DNA from: Rubrivivax sp.
GTDB lineage: Bacteria; Pseudomonadota; Gammaproteobacteria; Burkholderiales; Burkholderiaceae_C
DNA length: 64,000 nt
Direction of reading: 5' to 3'
Assembly: GCA_016707445.1 (NCBI GenBank)
Contig: JADJHR010000001.1
Coordinates: forward strand, 1 to 64,000
Shown here piece by piece: positions 63,199 through 64,000 of this stretch. Both the position numbers and the translations under genes were made by a program. Within the stretch, counting starts at the first letter, position 1, and every line of letters begins with the position of its first letter. A model generated the notes under the pieces. The model made no database searches, had not been told where the DNA came from, and saw only the letters and a program-made list of their open reading frames with translations.

Positions 63199-64000
63199 TT
63201 GACCGTCACCAAGAACGCCCTTGTCCAGACGCTGCTCGAATGCGGCGCCAGCCACGCCTTCACGCTGCCGGGCCTGGGCATCACCTGGACCCTGGACGAG
63301 TTCTACGAGGTGCGTGACCGCTTCCGCGTGGTTCTGACGCGCAGCGAGCAGACGGCGTCGGTGATGGCGCAGGTGTACGGCAAACTGACCGGTCGGCCGG
63401 GCGTGTTCATGGGGCAGGGGCCGTTCGCCAGCACCACCGGCGCCTTCGGCATCCTTGAGGCGCAGTTCGCCGGCTCGCCGATGGTGGTGCTGACCGACAC
63501 CTCGTGCTACGACGGCTTCGGCATGTACGGCGTCTACCAGACCATGACCGGCGACTACGGCGCCGCCGACGTGCGCACGGTGCTGGGCACGATGACCAAG
63601 TACTGCGCCTACGCCACCGAACCGCACGAGGCGGTGTACGGCCTGCAGCTGGCTTTCAAGCATGCGCAGCTGCCGCGCATGGGCCCGGCCGCTCTGGTGA
63701 TGAAGACGCCCATCATCCGGCGCGAGATGCCCGAGCAGACCCGGGTCAAGCTGTACCCCTCGGCCGGCTATCTGCGGCACACGCCAGCACGGCCTGACGC
63801 CGCCGCGGTGGCCGAACTGGCGGCCTTGGTGGCCGCCGCCGAATGTCCGGTGATCATCGCGGGCCAGGGCACGCAGACCGACGCCGCGCGCAGCCTGCTG
63901 GCGCCGCTGGTGCAGCGCGCTGGCATCGCGGTGGCCACCAGCTACAACGGCAAGGGCGTGATCGACGAAACCAGCCCGGTGGCCGTGGGCATGCTGGGCA
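63199..64000 (+). CDS. Thiamine-pyrophosphate-binding enzyme (acetolactate-synthase-like), cut by window end
   Basis: The first 267 residues of a ThDP-dependent enzyme. KNALVQTLLECGASHAFTLP opens the pyrimidine-binding domain; VVLTRSEQTASVMAQVYGKL includes the conserved ThDP-activating Glu (SEQ), and GVFMGQGPFASTTGAFGILE and MVVLTDTSCYDGFGMYG follow. The central domain starts near CPVIIAGQGTQTDAARSLLA. The frame begins at a TTG with GGAG upstream and is still open at the last base. The sequence does not resemble sulfoacetaldehyde acetyltransferase; the substrate is unknown. It is divergent from, and probably controlled by, the LacI regulator. Confidence 0.85.
   Translation, partial: MTVTKNALVQTLLECGASHAFTLPGLGITWTLDEFYEVRDRFRVVLTRSEQTASVMAQVYGKLTGRPGVFMGQGPFASTTGAFGILEAQFAGSPMVVLTDTSCYDGFGMYGVYQTMTGDYGAADVRTVLGTMTKYCAYATEPHEAVYGLQLAFKHAQLPRMGPAALVMKTPIIRREMPEQTRVKLYPSAGYLRHTPARPDAAAVAELAALVAAAECPVIIAGQGTQTDAARSLLAPLVQRAGIAVATSYNGKGVIDETSPVAVGMLG

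Noticed and set aside
63199..64000. ThDP enzyme as sulfoacetaldehyde acetyltransferase (Xsc) completing taurine degradation
   Set aside because: The N-terminal sequence lacks Xsc-type motifs, and the gene is 30 kb from the taurine genes under a LacI regulator.

Overview
The window is high-GC DNA, probably from a betaproteobacterium of the order Burkholderiales. This is an inference from very GC-rich third codon positions, TTG/GTG starts, Bug-type and TRAP transporters, PEP-CTERM-like proteins, a CcoG gene and a taurine dehydrogenase pair. No 16S rRNA or phylogenetic marker is present, so genus is not claimed. Gene content is that of a heterotroph with many uptake and catabolic cassettes: organosulfur compounds, amides or peptides, carboxylates and sugars or lactones.

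Layout. 1-2200: YeeE/YedE sulfur transporter, tcdA, two tRNA-Lys genes and a terminator. 2.2-6 kb: a decayed ECF-sigma cassette (sigma fragment, VOC, SRPBCC, YciI fragment, VOC), then a BNR-repeat protein with a MoaD-like partner and a HigB toxin fragment. 6.2-9.43 kb: two insertion sequences side by side. One is IS110-type with an intact recombinase, a tandemly duplicated right end and a structured leader that may encode a bridge RNA. The other is an IS1202/ISNCY-type element with a ruined transposase but clear inverted ends and a 15-bp target duplication. 9.48-16.66 kb: a minus-strand operon of dipeptide-type ABC transporter, amidase and PLP-dependent D-cysteine desulfhydrase/L-cysteate sulfo-lyase, with two of its genes frame-broken. 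16.9-21.2 kb: GntR regulator divergent from an aldehyde dehydrogenase, a hydroxyisobutyrate-dehydrogenase-like enzyme and a Bug-type binding protein.

21.4-26.3 kb: cation antiporter, YbdK ligase, MarR regulator, holin-like membrane protein and acyl-CoA ligase. 26.4-34.0 kb: a taurine locus with a STAS-less SulP transporter, tauCBA, a MocR/TauR regulator and divergent tauXY. 34.1-37.6 kb: DUF6352 protein, ccoG and an MscS-type channel. 37.7-48.1 kb: a giant BTAD-AAA-TPR regulator followed by two paralogous secreted proteins with PLPG-type C-terminal anchors, a small secreted protein, a DUF1800 lipoprotein, a Tat-exported DUF1501 protein and a PEP-CTERM protein. This looks like a regulated surface or secretion locus. 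48.4-53.3 kb: amidohydrolase, glgX and a CobW GTPase. 53.4-59.2 kb: IclR regulator divergent from a GMC oxidoreductase and a TRAP transporter operon. 59.2-64 kb: TauE/SafE permease, a strand-biased G-rich block that is probably an assembly artefact, then SMP-30 lactonase and LacI regulator divergent from a ThDP enzyme cut by the window edge, with a well-formed promoter and operators between them.

Base quality is uneven. Short G-rich, A/T-poor inserts coincide with broken reading frames (15.82-15.88, 16.50-16.71 and 59.98-60.9 kb). Some apparent pseudogenes may therefore be sequencing or assembly errors and not real decay.
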